DNA of 51,914 nt. Source: Actinomycetota bacterium (GTDB lineage: Bacteria > Actinomycetota > Actinomycetes > Nanopelagicales > Nanopelagicaceae). The notes beneath the pieces are model-generated. The model was not told where the DNA came from. It saw only the letters and a program-made list of their open reading frames with translations, and did no database searches. Where the stretch lies: assembly GCA_016870815.1 (NCBI GenBank), contig VGAI01000003.1, forward strand, positions 1-51,914, read 5' to 3'. A program made the position numbers and the translations under genes. Positions 1 through 10,854 of the stretch are shown here, piece by piece (the stretch's first letter is position 1; the number at the start of each line of letters is the position of its first letter).

Positions 1-1667
1 GCAGCAACCATCGGCCAGACCATTGCATCGCGGTGAACACTGAAGTCGATGACGACTGGAGCATCATTGATCTCCATTGCTTTCTTGATTGTCGTATCGA
101 CATCATCTCTACTTTCACAGCGAAGTCCGATACATCCCATCGCATCAGCAAGTTTGACGAAATCTGGGATGCGCTTGGAGTGCAGATCTGTATTTGAGTA
201 ACGTGAAGAGTAGAAGAGCGTCTGCCATTGCCGGACCATGCCAAGGCTCTCGTTATTGATAACCGCGACCTTGATCGGGATCTTATTGATAGCGCAAGTG
301 ACAAGTTCTTGGTTAGTCATCTGGAAACAACCGTCGCCATCAATCGCCCAGACTGGCGTATCAGGTGCGCCAACTTTTGCACCCATCGCTGCTGGAACCG
401 CGTAACCCATCGTGCCAAGACCACCTGAGTTAAGCCAGGTCCGTGGTTTTTCATATTTGATGAACTGTGATGCCCACATCTGATGTTGACCAACGCCGGC
501 GCAATAGATCGAATCAGGACCTGAGATCGCACCAATTCGTTCGATTACATATTGCGGCGAAAGTCCTTCAGCGGGATGGTCATAACCGAGTGGATAGGTA
601 GCGCGAAGTCCACCCATCTGCTTCCACCACTGTGCAAGATCTGGCTTTGATTTAGCGAATTCTTTCTCAAGTGCTGGAACCAACGCCGTCATAGTTCGCT
701 TGAGATCACCGATGAGAGCAACATCTGCAAAACGATTCTTGCCGATCTCTGCCGGGTCGATATCTGCATGGATAACTTTGGCATTGGTGGCAAAAGTAGA
801 GAGTTTTCCAGTGACTCGATCATCAAATCGCGCACCGAGTGTGATCAAGAGATCGGCCTTTTGAAGCGCGGTGACTGCAGCAACAGTGCCATGCATTCCC
901 GGCATGCCAAGATGGAGCGGGTGACTATCTGGGAATGCGCCCCGGGCCATCAAAGTAGTGACAACAGGTGCGCCTACTAACTCTGCAAGACGGAAGAGTT
1001 CTTTGGCGGCATTTGCCTTGATCACGCCACCGCCGACATAGAAGACTGGCTTCTTTGATTCGGCGATAAGGCGAGCGGCATCATCGATCGCACTCGCTTC
1101 AGGATCGAGTTGTAAACGATATCCAGCAAGAACTCGTTGCTTCGGCCAAGTAGAAGTAGTCATCTTCTGAAGCGCATCTTTTGCGATATCGACAAGGACC
1201 GGACCTGGGCGACCGGTACTTGCAATATGAAATGCCTCAGAGATGGCAGCAGGGATCTGATCGGGATCTGTGATCAAGTAGTTGTGCTTAGTGATTGGCA
1301 TCGTGATGCCACGGATATCAGCCTCTTGGAATGCATCCGTTCCGATTGCAGGTCCCGGGACTTGACCGGTAATCGCAACAATAGGAACAGAATCCATCTG
1401 GGCATCGGCAAGTGGAGTGACAAGATTTGTTGCACCAGGTCCTGAGGTCGCTATGCAGACGCCGACTTTGCCAGTTGCTTGGGCATAACCAGTTGCCGCA
1501 TGACCTGCACCTTGTTCGTGACGAACCAGTATGTGGCGAATCTTTGAATCAAAGATCGGATCGTAAGCAGGAAGAATCGCACCTCCTGGAATACCGAACA
1601 TAACATCGACGCCGGCATTCTCCAAAGAGTTCACTAGTGATTGCGCTCCAGTTACTTGCTCGCTCAA
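1..1667 (-). CDS. ilvB: Acetolactate synthase large subunit, 3' end cut by the window
   Basis: ThDP- and FAD-dependent enzyme that makes acetolactate or acetohydroxybutyrate, the first common step of Val, Leu and Ile synthesis. About 555 residues are visible on the minus strand and the C-terminal tail lies outside the window. Visible marks are the ThDP-activating Glu in [14 protein letters not shown], the GPGATNL segment, a central FAD-type domain, and the ThDP/Mg motif [11 protein letters not shown] near the visible end. I place the start at the TTG at 1667 (reading MSEQVTGAQ), preceded by a GAGAGAG purine stretch; no ATG lies nearby upstream. The frame stays open further upstream, so a longer product is possible. 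An attenuator sits directly upstream. ilvN and ilvC would be expected downstream, outside the window. Confidence 0.93.
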   Translation of the reverse strand, partial: MSEQVTGAQSLVNSLENAGVDVMFGIPGGAILPAYDPIFDSKIRHILVRHEQGAGHAATGYAQATGKVGVCIATSGPGATNLVTPLADAQMDSVPIVAITGQVPGPAIGTDAFQEADIRGITMPITKHNYLITDPDQIPAAISEAFHIASTGRPGPVLVDIAKDALQKMTTSTWPKQRVLAGYRLQLDPEASAIDDAARLIAESKKPVFYVGGGVIKANAAKELFRLAELVGAPVVTTLMARGAFPDSHPLHLGMPGMHGTVAAVTALQKADLLITLGARFDDRVTGKLSTFATNAKVIHADIDPAEIGKNRFADVALIGDLKRTMTALVPALEKEFAKSKPDLAQWWKQMGGLRATYPLGYDHPAEGLSPQYVIERIGAISGPDSIYCAGVGQHQMWASQFIKYEKPRTWLNSGGLGTMGYAVPAAMGAKVGAPDTPVWAIDGDGCFQMTNQELVTCAINKIPIKVAVINNESLGMVRQWQTLFYSSRYSNTDLHSKRIPDFVKLADAMGCIGLRCESRDDVDTTIKKAMEINDAPVVIDFSVHRDAMVWPMVA

Positions 1668-1730
1668 CTCTCTCGCCCGCCTCTCTCGACTCGAACCGCT
1701 ACCCGACTTTTGAAATTCGGGCCCACCAAC

Positions 1731-1759
1731 GAAAAAACCCTCAGTTTCCACTGAGGGTT
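1731..1759 (-). terminator. ilvB attenuator: intrinsic terminator hairpin
   Basis: On the minus strand a perfect 7-bp stem CCCTCAG/CTGAGGG, extendable to 9 bp with two A-T pairs, has a 6-nt loop and runs into six T residues. It lies 19 nt after the stop of a Val/Ile-rich leader ORF and about 64 nt before the ilvB start, so it most likely acts as a conditional terminator of the ilvB transcript rather than as the end of ilvD. Confidence 0.85.
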
Positions 1760-1794
1760 GCGCGACCTTTGACTTGCGTCAGATCGCGCGCCCC
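1755..1794 (-). promoter_or_regulatory. ilvB antiterminator stem (alternative to the attenuator)
   Basis: In the minus-strand RNA, GCGCGAUC (1789-1782) can pair with GGUCGCGC (1767-1760) through 8 bp with one wobble. After a 2x2 mismatch, GGG (1794-1792 region) pairs with CCC (1757-1755), which is part of the terminator's 5' arm. The two folds therefore exclude each other. The 5' arm covers the last leader codons and runs up to the stop codon, so a ribosome reaching the stop would block it, while a ribosome stalled on the earlier Val/Ile codons would leave it free. Inferred from base pairing only. Confidence 0.65.
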
Positions 1795-1871
1795 GCAATC
1801 ACCACTGAAATAACCACGATCACGCCGGAGATACGGCGTGAGAGTGAGCGGGCAGTGAATGCGTTACGCAC
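1779..1871 (-). CDS. ilv leader peptide, 30 aa, rich in Val and Ile
   Basis: A short ORF starting GTG at 1871 after a GGGAG Shine-Dalgarno element (9-nt spacing) and ending TGA at 1779. The product begins MRNAFTARSLSRR and continues ISGVIVVISVVIAGRAI: five Val and five Ile within the last 17 residues. This is the signature of an attenuation leader that senses charged tRNA-Val and tRNA-Ile. It is followed at once by mutually exclusive antiterminator and terminator hairpins. Comparable leader-peptide attenuation is established for ilvBNC in Corynebacterium glutamicum. The frame is open further upstream to near the ilvD end, but the GTG with its ribosome site is the natural start. Confidence 0.78.
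   Translation of the reverse strand: MRNAFTARSLSRRISGVIVVISVVIAGRAI
1821..1840 (-). promoter_or_regulatory. Possible pause hairpin inside the ilv leader ORF
   Basis: A perfect 7-bp inverted repeat CACGCCG/CGGCGTG with a 6-nt loop lies within the leader coding sequence, just before the Val/Ile run. In classical attenuators an early hairpin pauses polymerase until the ribosome starts the leader; this one is in the right place. The role is inferred. Confidence 0.5.
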
Positions 1872-1965
1872 GGGCAGAGTCTCCCAATCGACCCCAAGGT
1901 CCGTCAACCCTTGAGATAGCCATCTCACATCCTGAGCGTGGCAAGACGCCAAGAATCGGCGATTA

Positions 1966-3648
1966 CTAGTCGCAGACCGCTCCCTTAGAGGCAGAGCCAA
2001 CCAACTTGGTGAACTTATGCAATACGCCTCGGGTATAGCGAGGTGGCAGAGGTGAGAATGATGCCTTTCGCTTCTCTACTTCGGATGCATCAACCAAGAG
2101 ATCAAGTTTTCGCGATGGGATATCTATCCGCACTCGATCGCCATCTTTGATCAGCGCAATCGGGCCACCATCGACTGCTTCAGGCGAGATATGTCCAACG
2201 CAGAGTCCTGTTGTTCCACCAGAGAACCGTCCATCGGTTAGGAGTAGGACTTTCTTACCAAGACCTGCTCCCTTGATCGCACCAGTGATCATCAACATCT
2301 CGCGCATTCCAGGTCCACCTTTCGGACCTTCATAACGAATGACAATCACATCGCCCTCTTTGATTGTTCCATTCTCAAGAGCTGCCATCGCGCTCTGTTC
2401 TCGGTCAAAGACTCGAGCAGGACCTTCAAAAACTTCTACATCTATACCAGCGTTCTTGACGACCGCACCTTCTGGTGCAAGCGAGCCACCAAGAATGGTG
2501 ATTCCGCCACCTTTGCCCATCGGATTCTTTGTCGCTCGAAGGATCTCTCCATCTGGATCTGGTGGTGCAATCGTGGCGAGGTTCTCAGCCATCGTCTTTC
2601 CAGTAACGGTGAGGCAATCACCATGTAAGAGTCCGGCATCAAGAAGAGCTTTTAAGACCACTGGAATCCCGCCAACTTTGTCGAGATCGGTCATGACAAA
2701 ACGTCCAAAAGGTTTGAGATCAGCAAGGAGCGGTGTCTTAGCGCTGATCCGCTGGAAATCATCGAGTGATAGATCGACATCTGCTTCATGCGCGATAGCC
2801 AAGAGATGGAGTACCGAGTTTGTCGATCCACCGAGTGCCATCACCGCCGTGATCGCATTCTCAAATGCTTTCTTCGTCATGATCTGGCGCGCAGTGATCC
2901 CGTTTCGGATCAATTCCACAACCGCTTCACCCGATTTGATTGCATAGTCATCGCGCCTTCTATCGATGGAAGGAGGAGATGCCGAACCTGGGAGTGAGAG
3001 TCCAATTGCTTCACCGACTGTTGCCATCGTGTTGGCGGTGTACATACCGCCGCATGCACCTTCACCTGGGCAAATTGCTCGCTCGATCTTGTCGACCTCA
3101 GCCTCTGATATCAAGCCTCTCGCGCAGGCACCAACCGCCTCGAATGCATCGATGATCGTTACATCTCGTCCATCGACATTTCCGGGCATGATCGAACCGG
3201 CATAGAGAAATACGCTTGCCACATCAAGGCGCGCCGCCGCCATCATCATTCCGGGAAGCGATTTATCGCATCCGGCAAAAGTGACCATTCCATCGAATCG
3301 CTCTGCCTGCATCACCGTCTCGACTGAATCAGCGATGATCTCTCTCGAGACGAGGGAGAAATGCATTCCTTCATGACCCATTGAGATGCCATCTGAGACC
3401 GAGATAGTGCCAAACATCATCGGAAAACCACCGGCGTTTGTCACACCGATTTTCGAGGCCTTCGCTAAACGATCAAGTGAGAGATTGCATGGGGTGATCT
3501 CATTCCATGACGAAGCAATACCAATCTGTGGCTTGACCCAATCTTCATCGGTCATTCCAACTGCGCGAAGCATTCCGCGCGCTGGAGCGCGCTCCATGCC
3601 ATCGGTCACCATATGAGACCGCGGCTTCATCGGATTCTTCGAACTCAT
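1966..3648 (-). CDS. ilvD: Dihydroxy-acid dehydratase
   Basis: Fe-S enzyme that dehydrates dihydroxyisovalerate and dihydroxymethylvalerate to the 2-keto acids of Val/Leu and Ile synthesis. The 560-aa product has the family length. Three conserved cysteines are visible: C54 (TPCN), C127 in GCDKSLPG and C199 in [12 protein letters not shown], the pattern of [2Fe-2S] family members. The C-terminal half has GRFSGGT and the PEA segment of the active-site domain. The ATG at 3648 lies 28 nt after the gatB stop and follows purine-rich ribosome-site candidates. It appears to be the last gene of gatC-gatA-gatB-ilvD. The ilvB leader follows, so two adjacent ilv genes probably have different control. 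Confidence 0.97.
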   Translation of the reverse strand: MSSKNPMKPRSHMVTDGMERAPARGMLRAVGMTDEDWVKPQIGIASSWNEITPCNLSLDRLAKASKIGVTNAGGFPMMFGTISVSDGISMGHEGMHFSLVSREIIADSVETVMQAERFDGMVTFAGCDKSLPGMMMAAARLDVASVFLYAGSIMPGNVDGRDVTIIDAFEAVGACARGLISEAEVDKIERAICPGEGACGGMYTANTMATVGEAIGLSLPGSASPPSIDRRRDDYAIKSGEAVVELIRNGITARQIMTKKAFENAITAVMALGGSTNSVLHLLAIAHEADVDLSLDDFQRISAKTPLLADLKPFGRFVMTDLDKVGGIPVVLKALLDAGLLHGDCLTVTGKTMAENLATIAPPDPDGEILRATKNPMGKGGGITILGGSLAPEGAVVKNAGIDVEVFEGPARVFDREQSAMAALENGTIKEGDVIVIRYEGPKGGPGMREMLMITGAIKGAGLGKKVLLLTDGRFSGGTTGLCVGHISPEAVDGGPIALIKDGDRVRIDIPSRKLDLLVDASEVEKRKASFSPLPPRYTRGVLHKFTKLVGSASKGAVCD

Positions 3649-3676
3649 CAGAACTCTCTAACCCTCACTCCGCCAT

Positions 3677-5182
3677 CTATTCGCTCTGACCAAGATGCTT
3701 GAGCAAGAGGGAACGAACTTTGGCGGCATCGGCCTGACCTTTCGTATCTTTCATCACTGCTCCGATCAACGCTCCTGCTGCCGGGATATGACCATTTCGT
3801 ACTTTATCTGCGACATCAGGCTGTGTGGTGATGGCGCGCTCAATTGCTTCCATCAAGGCGGTGTCATCGGAAACTACTTTGAATCCACGTTGTGCTACGA
3901 CTTCTTTCGGAGAACCTTCACCATTGATAACCCCTTCAACGACTTGGCGTGCGAGCTTGTCGGTTAACTCTCCCGCGTTTATCAAATCGATAAGTTCTTT
4001 AACGTTTACTGGGGAGATAGGCAGCTCTCCTGCCCATTTCTCGTTCTCATTCGCGATACGTGCGATCTCGCCAAGCCACCAACCGCGAGCCTTCGTTGGA
4101 TCTGCGCCAAGTTCCACAGTTTCAGCAACAAGATCAAGAACATCGGCATTAACCATCGCCGCCATCTCCTTATCTGGCACTGACCAAGCGCTCTGCAATC
4201 TTTTTCGTCGCTCTGACGGTCGCTCAGGTAGGTTCTTTCTAATCTCATCGATCCACGAATCTGCTGGTGCAATCGGGATCAGATCTGGCTCTTGAAAGTA
4301 TCGATAATCCTCGGCCTGCTCTTTGCTTCTTCCCGCTGTCGTCTCGCCAGTGTTCTCATGGAAGTGTCGCGTCTCTTGCTTGACTTTGCCACCTGTTTCC
4401 AGAATTCCAGCATGACGGATCATCTCGGCCCTCACTGCACGTTCGACCGAACGGAGAGAATTGACGTTCTTGGTTTCACTTCGTGTTCCTAGTTTCTTCT
4501 CTCCCATTGGTCGCAGCGATACGTTCGCATCACAACGAAGCGATCCTTGTTCCATCTTTACATCGCTGACGCCAAGTGAGCGAAGGATGTCCCTGAGTTC
4601 TTTCACATAGGCTTTTGCAACAAGTGGAGCATATTTCCCAGTTCCTTCAATCGTCTTAGTCACGATTTCAACGAGCGGGATTCCGGCACGGTTGTAATCA
4701 AGAAGTGAGTAATCAGCGCCATGGATTCTTCCAGTCGCCCCGCCCACGTGGAGAGACTTTCCGGTGTCCTCCTCCATATGAACTCGTTCGATATCGACAC
4801 GGAATTCTTTGATGCCATCCTCGGTTTCGACCTCAAGATCGAGATAGCCGTTCTTGCAGATGGGTTCGTCATATTGTGAGGTCTGGAAATTCTTCGGCAT
4901 ATCGGGATAGAAGTAATTCTTTCGAGCAAATCGCGAATAAGGAGCGATCGAACAATTGAGCGCGAGACCGATTGCGATTGTGTACTCAATCGCCTTGCGA
5001 TTGACAACGGGCAGCGAGCCAGGAAGGCCAAGACATACTGGGCAGACTTGAGTGTTTGGCTCTGCGCCAAAGAGTGTGGCGCAACCACAGAACATCTTCG
5101 ACTTGGTCCCAAGTTCGACATGGACCTCAAGACCCAAGACTGGGTCAAATGCGGAGACGACTTGGTCGTATTTCATCGCCAT
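3677..5182 (-). CDS. gatB: Asp/Glu-tRNA(Asn/Gln) amidotransferase subunit B
   Basis: tRNA-binding and kinase subunit of the GatCAB amidotransferase, which converts misacylated Glu-tRNA(Gln) and Asp-tRNA(Asn) to the correct amidated forms. The 501-aa product starts with the typical LGLEVHVEL segment, then the Cys-containing MFCGCATLF and [11 protein letters not shown] segments of the cradle domain, and ends in the helical and YqeY-like tail (residues about 350-500) that contacts the tRNA elbow. The start overlaps the gatA stop as TAATG, indicating translational coupling. Confidence 0.97.
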   Translation of the reverse strand: MAMKYDQVVSAFDPVLGLEVHVELGTKSKMFCGCATLFGAEPNTQVCPVCLGLPGSLPVVNRKAIEYTIAIGLALNCSIAPYSRFARKNYFYPDMPKNFQTSQYDEPICKNGYLDLEVETEDGIKEFRVDIERVHMEEDTGKSLHVGGATGRIHGADYSLLDYNRAGIPLVEIVTKTIEGTGKYAPLVAKAYVKELRDILRSLGVSDVKMEQGSLRCDANVSLRPMGEKKLGTRSETKNVNSLRSVERAVRAEMIRHAGILETGGKVKQETRHFHENTGETTAGRSKEQAEDYRYFQEPDLIPIAPADSWIDEIRKNLPERPSERRKRLQSAWSVPDKEMAAMVNADVLDLVAETVELGADPTKARGWWLGEIARIANENEKWAGELPISPVNVKELIDLINAGELTDKLARQVVEGVINGEGSPKEVVAQRGFKVVSDDTALMEAIERAITTQPDVADKVRNGHIPAAGALIGAVMKDTKGQADAAKVRSLLLKHLGQSE

Positions 5183-6660
5183 TATGCGAGCTCCGGCGCG
5201 AAATCAAGGAGTGGCTTGCTCCACTTGGCAAGGAGTTCTCGCTCAAGGGCGGCTCCTACGTTATACAGGCGGTCATCTGCCATCGCTGGCGCCATCACTT
5301 GGAAACCAGCAGGAAGCGAATCTTCCTTTGCTAACCCCGATGGAATCGAGATCGCACATATTCCTGCGAGGTTGACCGGGATAGTTGCGATGTCATTGAG
5401 ATACATCGCAAGTGGATCATCGCTCTTCTCCCCGATCTTGAATGCAGTGGTGGGAGCAGTCGGTGAAACAAGGACATCAGCCGAGAGAAATGCTTTCTCG
5501 AAATCATTCTTGATCAAAGTGCGAACCTTCTGTGCACTTCCGTAATAGGCATCGTAATAACCGCTAGAGAGCGCGTAGGTACCGAGGATGATTCGGCGTT
5601 TTACTTCACGACCAAAACCTGCTTCTCGCGTCGCGTTCATTACCTCTTCGGCACTTCCTTCACCAACGCGCAGGCCAAAACGCATCGCATCAAAGCGAGC
5701 AAGATTCGACGAACACTCACTTGGCGCGATCAGGTAGTAGGCCGGAAGTGCGTAATCAAATGATGGACATGAAACTTCGACAATCTCGGCGCCAAGCCCT
5801 GAGAGAATATCGAGCGACTCTTGGAATCTTTCGAGCACTCCAGCTTGGTAGCCCTCACCCTGTAATTCTTTGATGACGCCGATCCGAACTCCTTTGACAT
5901 CACCACGTCTTGCAGCTTCAACAACCTTTGGGACTGGCGCATCAATCGACGTCGAATCCTTTTCGTCATGTCCTGCTATCGCTTCATGCAGTAGCGCTGC
6001 ATCAAGGACTGTTCGAGCACAGGGTCCCGCCTGATCGAGTGATGATGAGAACGCGACGAGTCCATAGCGAGAGACGCCGCCATATGTTGGCTTAACGCCC
6101 ACTGTTCCCGTGACTGCAGCAGGTTGTCGTATCGAACCACCGGTATCGGTGCCGATAGCAAGAGGTGCTTCGAATGAGGAGATCGCAGCCGAAGAACCAC
6201 CACCTGATCCGCCCGGGATTCGAGTCAGATCCCATGGATTATGAGTCGGGTGGAATGCCGAATTCTCAGTAGAGGATCCCATTGCGAACTCGTCCATATT
6301 TGTCTTACCAAGAATGACCACACCGTTCTTCTTTAAGTTCTTCACTACTGTGGCGTCATATGGCGGGCGCCACCCTTGCAAGATCTTTGAACCGCAGGTA
6401 GTCGGAACATTCTTTTGCACTAAGACATCTTTCAGTGCAAGCGGAACTCCAGCGAGAGGCGGAAGCTCTTCGCCTTTCTTCCTCCGCTCATCAATGACTG
6501 ATGCCGAAGCTAATGCCCCTTCGGTATCCAAATGCAGGAAGGCTCTGACTTTGACATCTACTTCTTCAATACGTGCGAAGTGTGCTTTGGTGAGTTCGAC
6601 TGAAGTCACTTCACCTGAAGCGAGTGATGCCGCCATTTCGTTGGCACTTTTTCGTATCAT
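5182..6660 (-). CDS. gatA: Asp/Glu-tRNA(Asn/Gln) amidotransferase subunit A
   Basis: Amidase subunit of GatCAB: it releases ammonia from glutamine and passes it to GatB. The 492-aa product shows the amidase signature: the catalytic Lys in PLALKDVLV, the Ser/Gly loop [12 protein letters not shown] and the catalytic Ser in [13 protein letters not shown]. The start overlaps the gatC stop by 4 bp (ATGA), and the end overlaps gatB by one base. The order gatC-gatA-gatB is the usual one in Actinobacteria. Confidence 0.97.
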   Translation of the reverse strand: MIRKSANEMAASLASGEVTSVELTKAHFARIEEVDVKVRAFLHLDTEGALASASVIDERRKKGEELPPLAGVPLALKDVLVQKNVPTTCGSKILQGWRPPYDATVVKNLKKNGVVILGKTNMDEFAMGSSTENSAFHPTHNPWDLTRIPGGSGGGSSAAISSFEAPLAIGTDTGGSIRQPAAVTGTVGVKPTYGGVSRYGLVAFSSSLDQAGPCARTVLDAALLHEAIAGHDEKDSTSIDAPVPKVVEAARRGDVKGVRIGVIKELQGEGYQAGVLERFQESLDILSGLGAEIVEVSCPSFDYALPAYYLIAPSECSSNLARFDAMRFGLRVGEGSAEEVMNATREAGFGREVKRRIILGTYALSSGYYDAYYGSAQKVRTLIKNDFEKAFLSADVLVSPTAPTTAFKIGEKSDDPLAMYLNDIATIPVNLAGICAISIPSGLAKEDSLPAGFQVMAPAMADDRLYNVGAALERELLAKWSKPLLDFAPELA

Positions 6661-6965
6661 GCCTCTTCACCCAGGATCTGAGGAACTTTGAAGCGTCCTT
6701 CTTCTTTTGCTGGTGCGCCAGAGAGCGCTTCATCGGCTGTCAGCGAAGGAGTTATGACATCTTCGCGAAAGACATTGAGCAGTGGCAATGGATGTGAAGT
6801 TGGCGCGATGTCATCTTTGGCAACTTCACTCACTCGTGCAACAGCGCTCAGAATCAGGTCAAGTTCACTAGATAGATGGTCGAGTTCACTCTCGCTCATA
6901 TCGATCCGGGCCAACCTAGCCAGATTGGCGACTTCTTCGCGCGAGATCGACGGTTTGCTCGACAT
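6657..6965 (-). CDS. gatC: Asp/Glu-tRNA(Asn/Gln) amidotransferase subunit C
   Basis: Small subunit that wraps around GatA and stabilises the GatCAB complex. The 102-aa product has the family start, with [19 protein letters not shown] near the N-terminus and the LREDV-like NVFREDV motif in the second half. An in-frame ATG at 6998 would add 11 residues, but the family start fits the ATG at 6965 (MSSKPSIS). That ATG has no convincing Shine-Dalgarno sequence and lies 7 nt after a TAGGCT hexamer, so the transcript may be leaderless. Confidence 0.94.
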   Translation of the reverse strand: MSSKPSISREEVANLARLARIDMSESELDHLSSELDLILSAVARVSEVAKDDIAPTSHPLPLLNVFREDVITPSLTADEALSGAPAKEEGRFKVPQILGEEA

Positions 6966-6972
6966 GATGGTT

Positions 6973-6978
6973 AGCCTA
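6973..6978 (-). promoter_or_regulatory. -10 element (TAGGCT) for a leaderless gatC transcript
   Basis: TANNNT hexamer separated by 7 nt from the gatC ATG, so transcription would begin at or next to the start codon. It lies in the 39-nt gap after proA. No clear -35 is visible. Confidence 0.5.
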
Positions 6979-7004
6979 CCGAGAACCTGTGCGAGCAAGA
7001 AGAA

Positions 7005-8258
7005 TCATGAACGCACCTGACCATTTCCTGAGACGACCCAGGTCGTAGTGGTCATCGCTTCCAGACCCATCGGTCCTCGAGCATGCAACTTCTGATTGGA
7101 GATGCCGATCTCAGCGCCAAAACCCATCTCTTCGCCGTCAGTGAATCGAGTCGATGCATTGATCATCACTGCTGCGGCATCAATCATCGAGACGAATCGC
7201 TTCGCTTCATCCGCATCTTCAGTGATTATCGCTTCAGTGTGTTTTGTGCCGAATCTATCGATATGTGCGATTGCTGCATCAAGGTCATCGACTACAGCGA
7301 TGTTGATCTCTAACCGACCATACTCAGTGTGAAAATTCTCATCCGAAGCAGGATGCGCCTCGATACCGAGGGATCTTGCGACCTGAAGACTCCTTTCATC
7401 GCAATGCAACTTCACCTTATGGGAAGTGAGTTCTCGAAGGGCATCAGGGAGGAGATCATCTTTACGTGAACGATGGACCAGGAGCGTCTCTACTGCATTA
7501 CAGACGCTGGGGCGATTGGTCTTGGCATTGACCAGAATCGGCAGCGCTTTCTTTGCATCAGCACTGAAATCGAAGAATATGTGACAGACGCCCGCACCGG
7601 TCTCGATCGTTGGGACGAGAGCCTCGTCAACGACCATCCGAATCAGCGCGGCACTTCCTCGTGGAATGACTAGGTCTACATCCCCGCGCGCATGCAAGAG
7701 TTCCCGGACGCTATCTCTATCCGAAGATGGGATTAGCTGAATCAACTCTGGATCGAAGCCCTCTTTCGCGATGACATCTCGCATCAGGTCAACCAAGTAC
7801 TTATTAGAAAGGTGGGCTGATGATGAACCTCGAAGGAGGGACGCATTACCCGACATCAACAGGATAACCGCAGCATCTACAGTGACATTTGGCCTAGCCT
7901 CATAGATCATGCCGACGACTCCGAATGGAACGGTGACTTGATCCAATTGAAGCCCGTTCTCCAATCTTCTTGATATTTTTGCTTGACCAAGTGGATCGGC
8001 CAGAGTCGCAACTTTGCGAGTTGCAGAAGCGATGGCGCGTACCCGAGATGGATTAAGTGTCAGTCGATCTAAGAGGGACTCATTCATCCCTGCTTCACGC
8101 TCTCGAGTGACATCTTCTTCGTTCTTCGCAACAATTGCAGCAATACCACCATCAATTCGATCAGCAATCGCATTCAAGAGCCGCTGACGATCTTGATAGC
8201 TGGAAGCGGCCAGGGCTTTTCCTGCTCGCCTGGCTCGAGCGGCCATCTCCTTTATCAC
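7005..8258 (-). CDS. proA: Gamma-glutamyl phosphate reductase
   Basis: NADPH-dependent second step of proline synthesis: reduces glutamyl 5-phosphate to glutamate semialdehyde. The 417-aa product belongs to the aldehyde dehydrogenase superfamily; visible ProA marks are GVVGMIYEARPNVT, PRGSAALI, the segment ETGAGVCH and the catalytic Cys in NRPSVCNAVETLLVH. The start is GTG at 8258, overlapping the proB stop by 4 bp. An ATG at 8246 is possible but an AAGGAG lies directly against it, too close to serve it. Confidence 0.97.
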   Translation of the reverse strand: MIKEMAARARRAGKALAASSYQDRQRLLNAIADRIDGGIAAIVAKNEEDVTREREAGMNESLLDRLTLNPSRVRAIASATRKVATLADPLGQAKISRRLENGLQLDQVTVPFGVVGMIYEARPNVTVDAAVILLMSGNASLLRGSSSAHLSNKYLVDLMRDVIAKEGFDPELIQLIPSSDRDSVRELLHARGDVDLVIPRGSAALIRMVVDEALVPTIETGAGVCHIFFDFSADAKKALPILVNAKTNRPSVCNAVETLLVHRSRKDDLLPDALRELTSHKVKLHCDERSLQVARSLGIEAHPASDENFHTEYGRLEINIAVVDDLDAAIAHIDRFGTKHTEAIITEDADEAKRFVSMIDAAAVMINASTRFTDGEEMGFGAEIGISNQKLHARGPMGLEAMTTTTWVVSGNGQVRS

Positions 8259-9382
8259 AAGAGCACCATCTCGTCCCTATGGATCAACTCACGCTCATAC
8301 TCGGGACCAAATTCCTTTGCGAGGTCCTTTGTCGATCGGCCAAGAATTTTTGGTATCTCATCTGAATCGAAAGCCACAATTCCGCGGGCAATTGCAAGCC
8401 CTTCTTGGTCTATTAGATCGACAGTGTCTCCCGATGAGAACTCCCCCTCTACCTGCGTCACGCCCGCGGCCAGCAGAGATGTGCCACGCTCTCGGATTGC
8501 AATGACTGCTCCTGCGTCAAGAACGAGTCGACCACGCGAAGTAGAAGCGTGAGCCAACCAGAAGAGTCTCGATGACATCTTCTCCTCGCGCGCTAGGAAG
8601 ATTGTTCCAACTTCTTGACCCGATAACGCAAGTGATGCAAACTCAAGATTAGTAAGGAGCGTGGTAACACCCGCAGATGTAGCAATCCTCGCAGCTTCAA
8701 CCTTTGTGATCATTCCACCGCTACCGACTTTCGATGTGACACCAGTCAAGGAGATGGCAGCGATCTCATCGAAGTCGCGAACGGTTCTAATCGCACTGCC
8801 ACTTAAGACTGTGGCTGAGGATTGATCCGGTGGTGAGTCGTAGAGCGCATCTACATCTGAGATGAGCACCAAGAGATCTGCCTTGACGATGTGAGAGACC
8901 AGCGCTGAGATTCGATCATTGTCACCGAATTTGATCTCTGCGACTCCCACGCTGTCGTTCTCATTGATGATCGGAATGACGCCGAGTTCAAGGAGTTTCG
9001 CGAGCGTCGATTGCACATTCTTGTAATGCGATCTGCGCACCACATCCTCGACAGTCAATAAGACTTGGCTTGAGAGCAGTCCGTGTCGAGAGAATGAGTC
9101 CGAGTAATTTCGAATCAGCAACCCTTGTCCTACCGAGGCAGCAGCTTGTTGTAACGCTAGATCTTTAGGGCGAGAGGTGAGTCCAAGTGGTGCGAGTCCG
9201 GTTGCGATTGCCCCTGAGGAGACAACGACCACTTCCTTCCCTCGCTTGATCAAAGCGGCAATGAGATCGACGAAAGAATCGAGTGCGTCTCGATCAAGAG
9301 TGCCGCCACTTCTTCCGGTCAAGGAGGATGAGCCGATCTTTATGACGATGCGTTCGGCTTTGGTCACCGAATCGCGATTCAT
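8255..9382 (-). CDS. proB: Glutamate 5-kinase with PUA domain
   Basis: First step of proline synthesis: phosphorylates glutamate. The product from the ATG at 9382 ([19 protein letters not shown]) is 375 aa. The amino acid kinase domain (about residues 10-255) shows [18 protein letters not shown], the proline feedback region INENDSV and [15 protein letters not shown]; the C-terminal PUA domain spans about 280-365. The ATG at 9382 overlaps the obgE stop by 4 bp, which decides this start over one 5 codons upstream. Co-located with proA for proline synthesis. Confidence 0.97.
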   Translation of the reverse strand: MNRDSVTKAERIVIKIGSSSLTGRSGGTLDRDALDSFVDLIAALIKRGKEVVVVSSGAIATGLAPLGLTSRPKDLALQQAAASVGQGLLIRNYSDSFSRHGLLSSQVLLTVEDVVRRSHYKNVQSTLAKLLELGVIPIINENDSVGVAEIKFGDNDRISALVSHIVKADLLVLISDVDALYDSPPDQSSATVLSGSAIRTVRDFDEIAAISLTGVTSKVGSGGMITKVEAARIATSAGVTTLLTNLEFASLALSGQEVGTIFLAREEKMSSRLFWLAHASTSRGRLVLDAGAVIAIRERGTSLLAAGVTQVEGEFSSGDTVDLIDQEGLAIARGIVAFDSDEIPKILGRSTKDLAKEFGPEYERELIHRDEMVLL

Positions 9383-10755
9383 CGGTCGCGCTCCCACGGA
9401 ATACGCAAATCATCACCGCGTGGCCCAGCGAGCAATTCAGCCCCCGCTTCAATCGTTGGTTCCCAGTCGAAGACGACTGCATCATCGCCATTACCGATGC
9501 GAACTTCGCTTCCTTCTCGAGCCCCAACTTTGAATAATTGTTTCTCAACACCTGCTCGTGCAAGTCGATCTGCGAGGTATCCGATTGCTTCCTTATTTGA
9601 GAAATCTGTCTGCGCCACCCAACGTTCGACTTTGTCGCCGGTGATAGTGAATGTGCCATCCTTATTTGCGACAACGTCAAAGCCAGAATCATCGATTGCT
9701 GGCGGAGTGAGGACAATTCGAGTGCGCTCTACGACTTCTTGGCTAGCGCGAAAATTAGAGATTGCTTCAGCCATCGCGTTGAGTAGTGCAGGAAGCCCTT
9801 CACGAGTCGCAGCGCTCACCGGGAAGACCTTGTAACCACGATCTTGGAGGGTCGATCTCACCATCTCGGCCATCGCCTGACCATCAGGTAGATCAATCTT
9901 GTTAAGGGCGACGATGCGCGGACGATCTACAAGAGGAATCTCTGCTTGATAGAGCGCAAGTTCCTTCTCAATGACATCAAAATCCCTTAACGGATCACGA
10001 TCACTTTCTAGGGTTGCGCAATCGAGAACATGGACAAGAACTGCGCATCGCTCTACATGTCTCAGGAACTCAAGGCCAAGACCTTTTCCTTCACTTGCAC
10101 CTGGGATCAGTCCAGGGACATCTGCGACAGTGAAGCGGGTATCCCCCACTTTGACCACGCCAAGGTTCGGCACCAAAGTGGTAAATGGGTAATCAGCGAT
10201 CTTTGGTCTTGCAGCAGATATTGCCGCAATAAGTGATGACTTTCCTGCAGATGGATAGCCAACAAGAGCGATATCGGCAACGCTCTTTAACTCTAAGTGA
10301 AGTGATCTCTTCTCACCTGGTTCACCTTTCAAAGCAAAGCCTGGTGCGCGGCGTTTACGTGATGCCAACGCTGCATTGCCAAGGCCGCCTCGACCACCTT
10401 GCGCCGCGATAAATCTAGTTCCCGCCCCGATTAAATCCGCGAGTACTTCACCATTCTCATTGGAAACGACGGTGCCTTCTGGAACCGGAAGAATCAAATC
10501 TTCACCGGATGGACCGTCTTGTTTTCCACCTTGGCCGCCTCGACCTGATGTCGCGCTTCGATGTGGCGAGTGATGAAAATCGATCAACGTTGTGACGTTG
10601 GGATCGACGACGAGAACCACATCTCCGCCTCGACCTCCGTCGCCACCATCAGGACCACCGAGTGGTACGAACTTCTCACGATGGACCGAGACGCATCCGT
10701 CGCCACCTTTGCCAGCAGTGGCATAGAGAGTGACGCGATCGACGAAGCTCGCCAT
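9379..10755 (-). CDS. obgE: Obg/CgtA GTPase
   Basis: Essential GTPase of large ribosomal subunit maturation and stress signalling. The 458-aa product has the glycine-rich Obg fold (residues 1-158: [16 protein letters not shown]), a G domain with P-loop [10 protein letters not shown], switch [16 protein letters not shown] and NKIDLP, and an OCT-type C-terminal domain followed by a short acidic tail. A strong terminator separates it from rpmA upstream, so readthrough or an own promoter is needed. An AGAGAGG ribosome site precedes the ATG. Confidence 0.97.
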   Translation of the reverse strand: MASFVDRVTLYATAGKGGDGCVSVHREKFVPLGGPDGGDGGRGGDVVLVVDPNVTTLIDFHHSPHRSATSGRGGQGGKQDGPSGEDLILPVPEGTVVSNENGEVLADLIGAGTRFIAAQGGRGGLGNAALASRKRRAPGFALKGEPGEKRSLHLELKSVADIALVGYPSAGKSSLIAAISAARPKIADYPFTTLVPNLGVVKVGDTRFTVADVPGLIPGASEGKGLGLEFLRHVERCAVLVHVLDCATLESDRDPLRDFDVIEKELALYQAEIPLVDRPRIVALNKIDLPDGQAMAEMVRSTLQDRGYKVFPVSAATREGLPALLNAMAEAISNFRASQEVVERTRIVLTPPAIDDSGFDVVANKDGTFTITGDKVERWVAQTDFSNKEAIGYLADRLARAGVEKQLFKVGAREGSEVRIGNGDDAVVFDWEPTIEAGAELLAGPRGDDLRIPWERDR

Positions 10756-10806
10756 CTGATCTACACCTCTCTTACAACTTCTTGACTTCTTAGCGCGCTG
10801 AAAATG

Positions 10807-10835
10807 AAAAATCGGGCCCGCGTTGCGGACCCGAT
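10807..10835 (-). terminator. Intrinsic terminator after rpmA
   Basis: On the minus strand an 11-bp stem (ATCGGGTCCGC with GCGGGCCCGAT, one T-G wobble) around a 3-nt loop is followed by five T residues. It lies 20 nt after the rpmA stop and would end or attenuate the rplU-rpmA transcript before obgE. Confidence 0.9.
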
Positions 10836-10854
10836 CTCTGGAATTCCGCTGTTG

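Noticed and set aside
2339-2947. 202-aa plus-strand open frame inside ilvD
   Set aside because: It is antisense to a complete ilvD, with no ribosome site and a low-complexity Ser/Arg/Pro composition typical of shadow frames.
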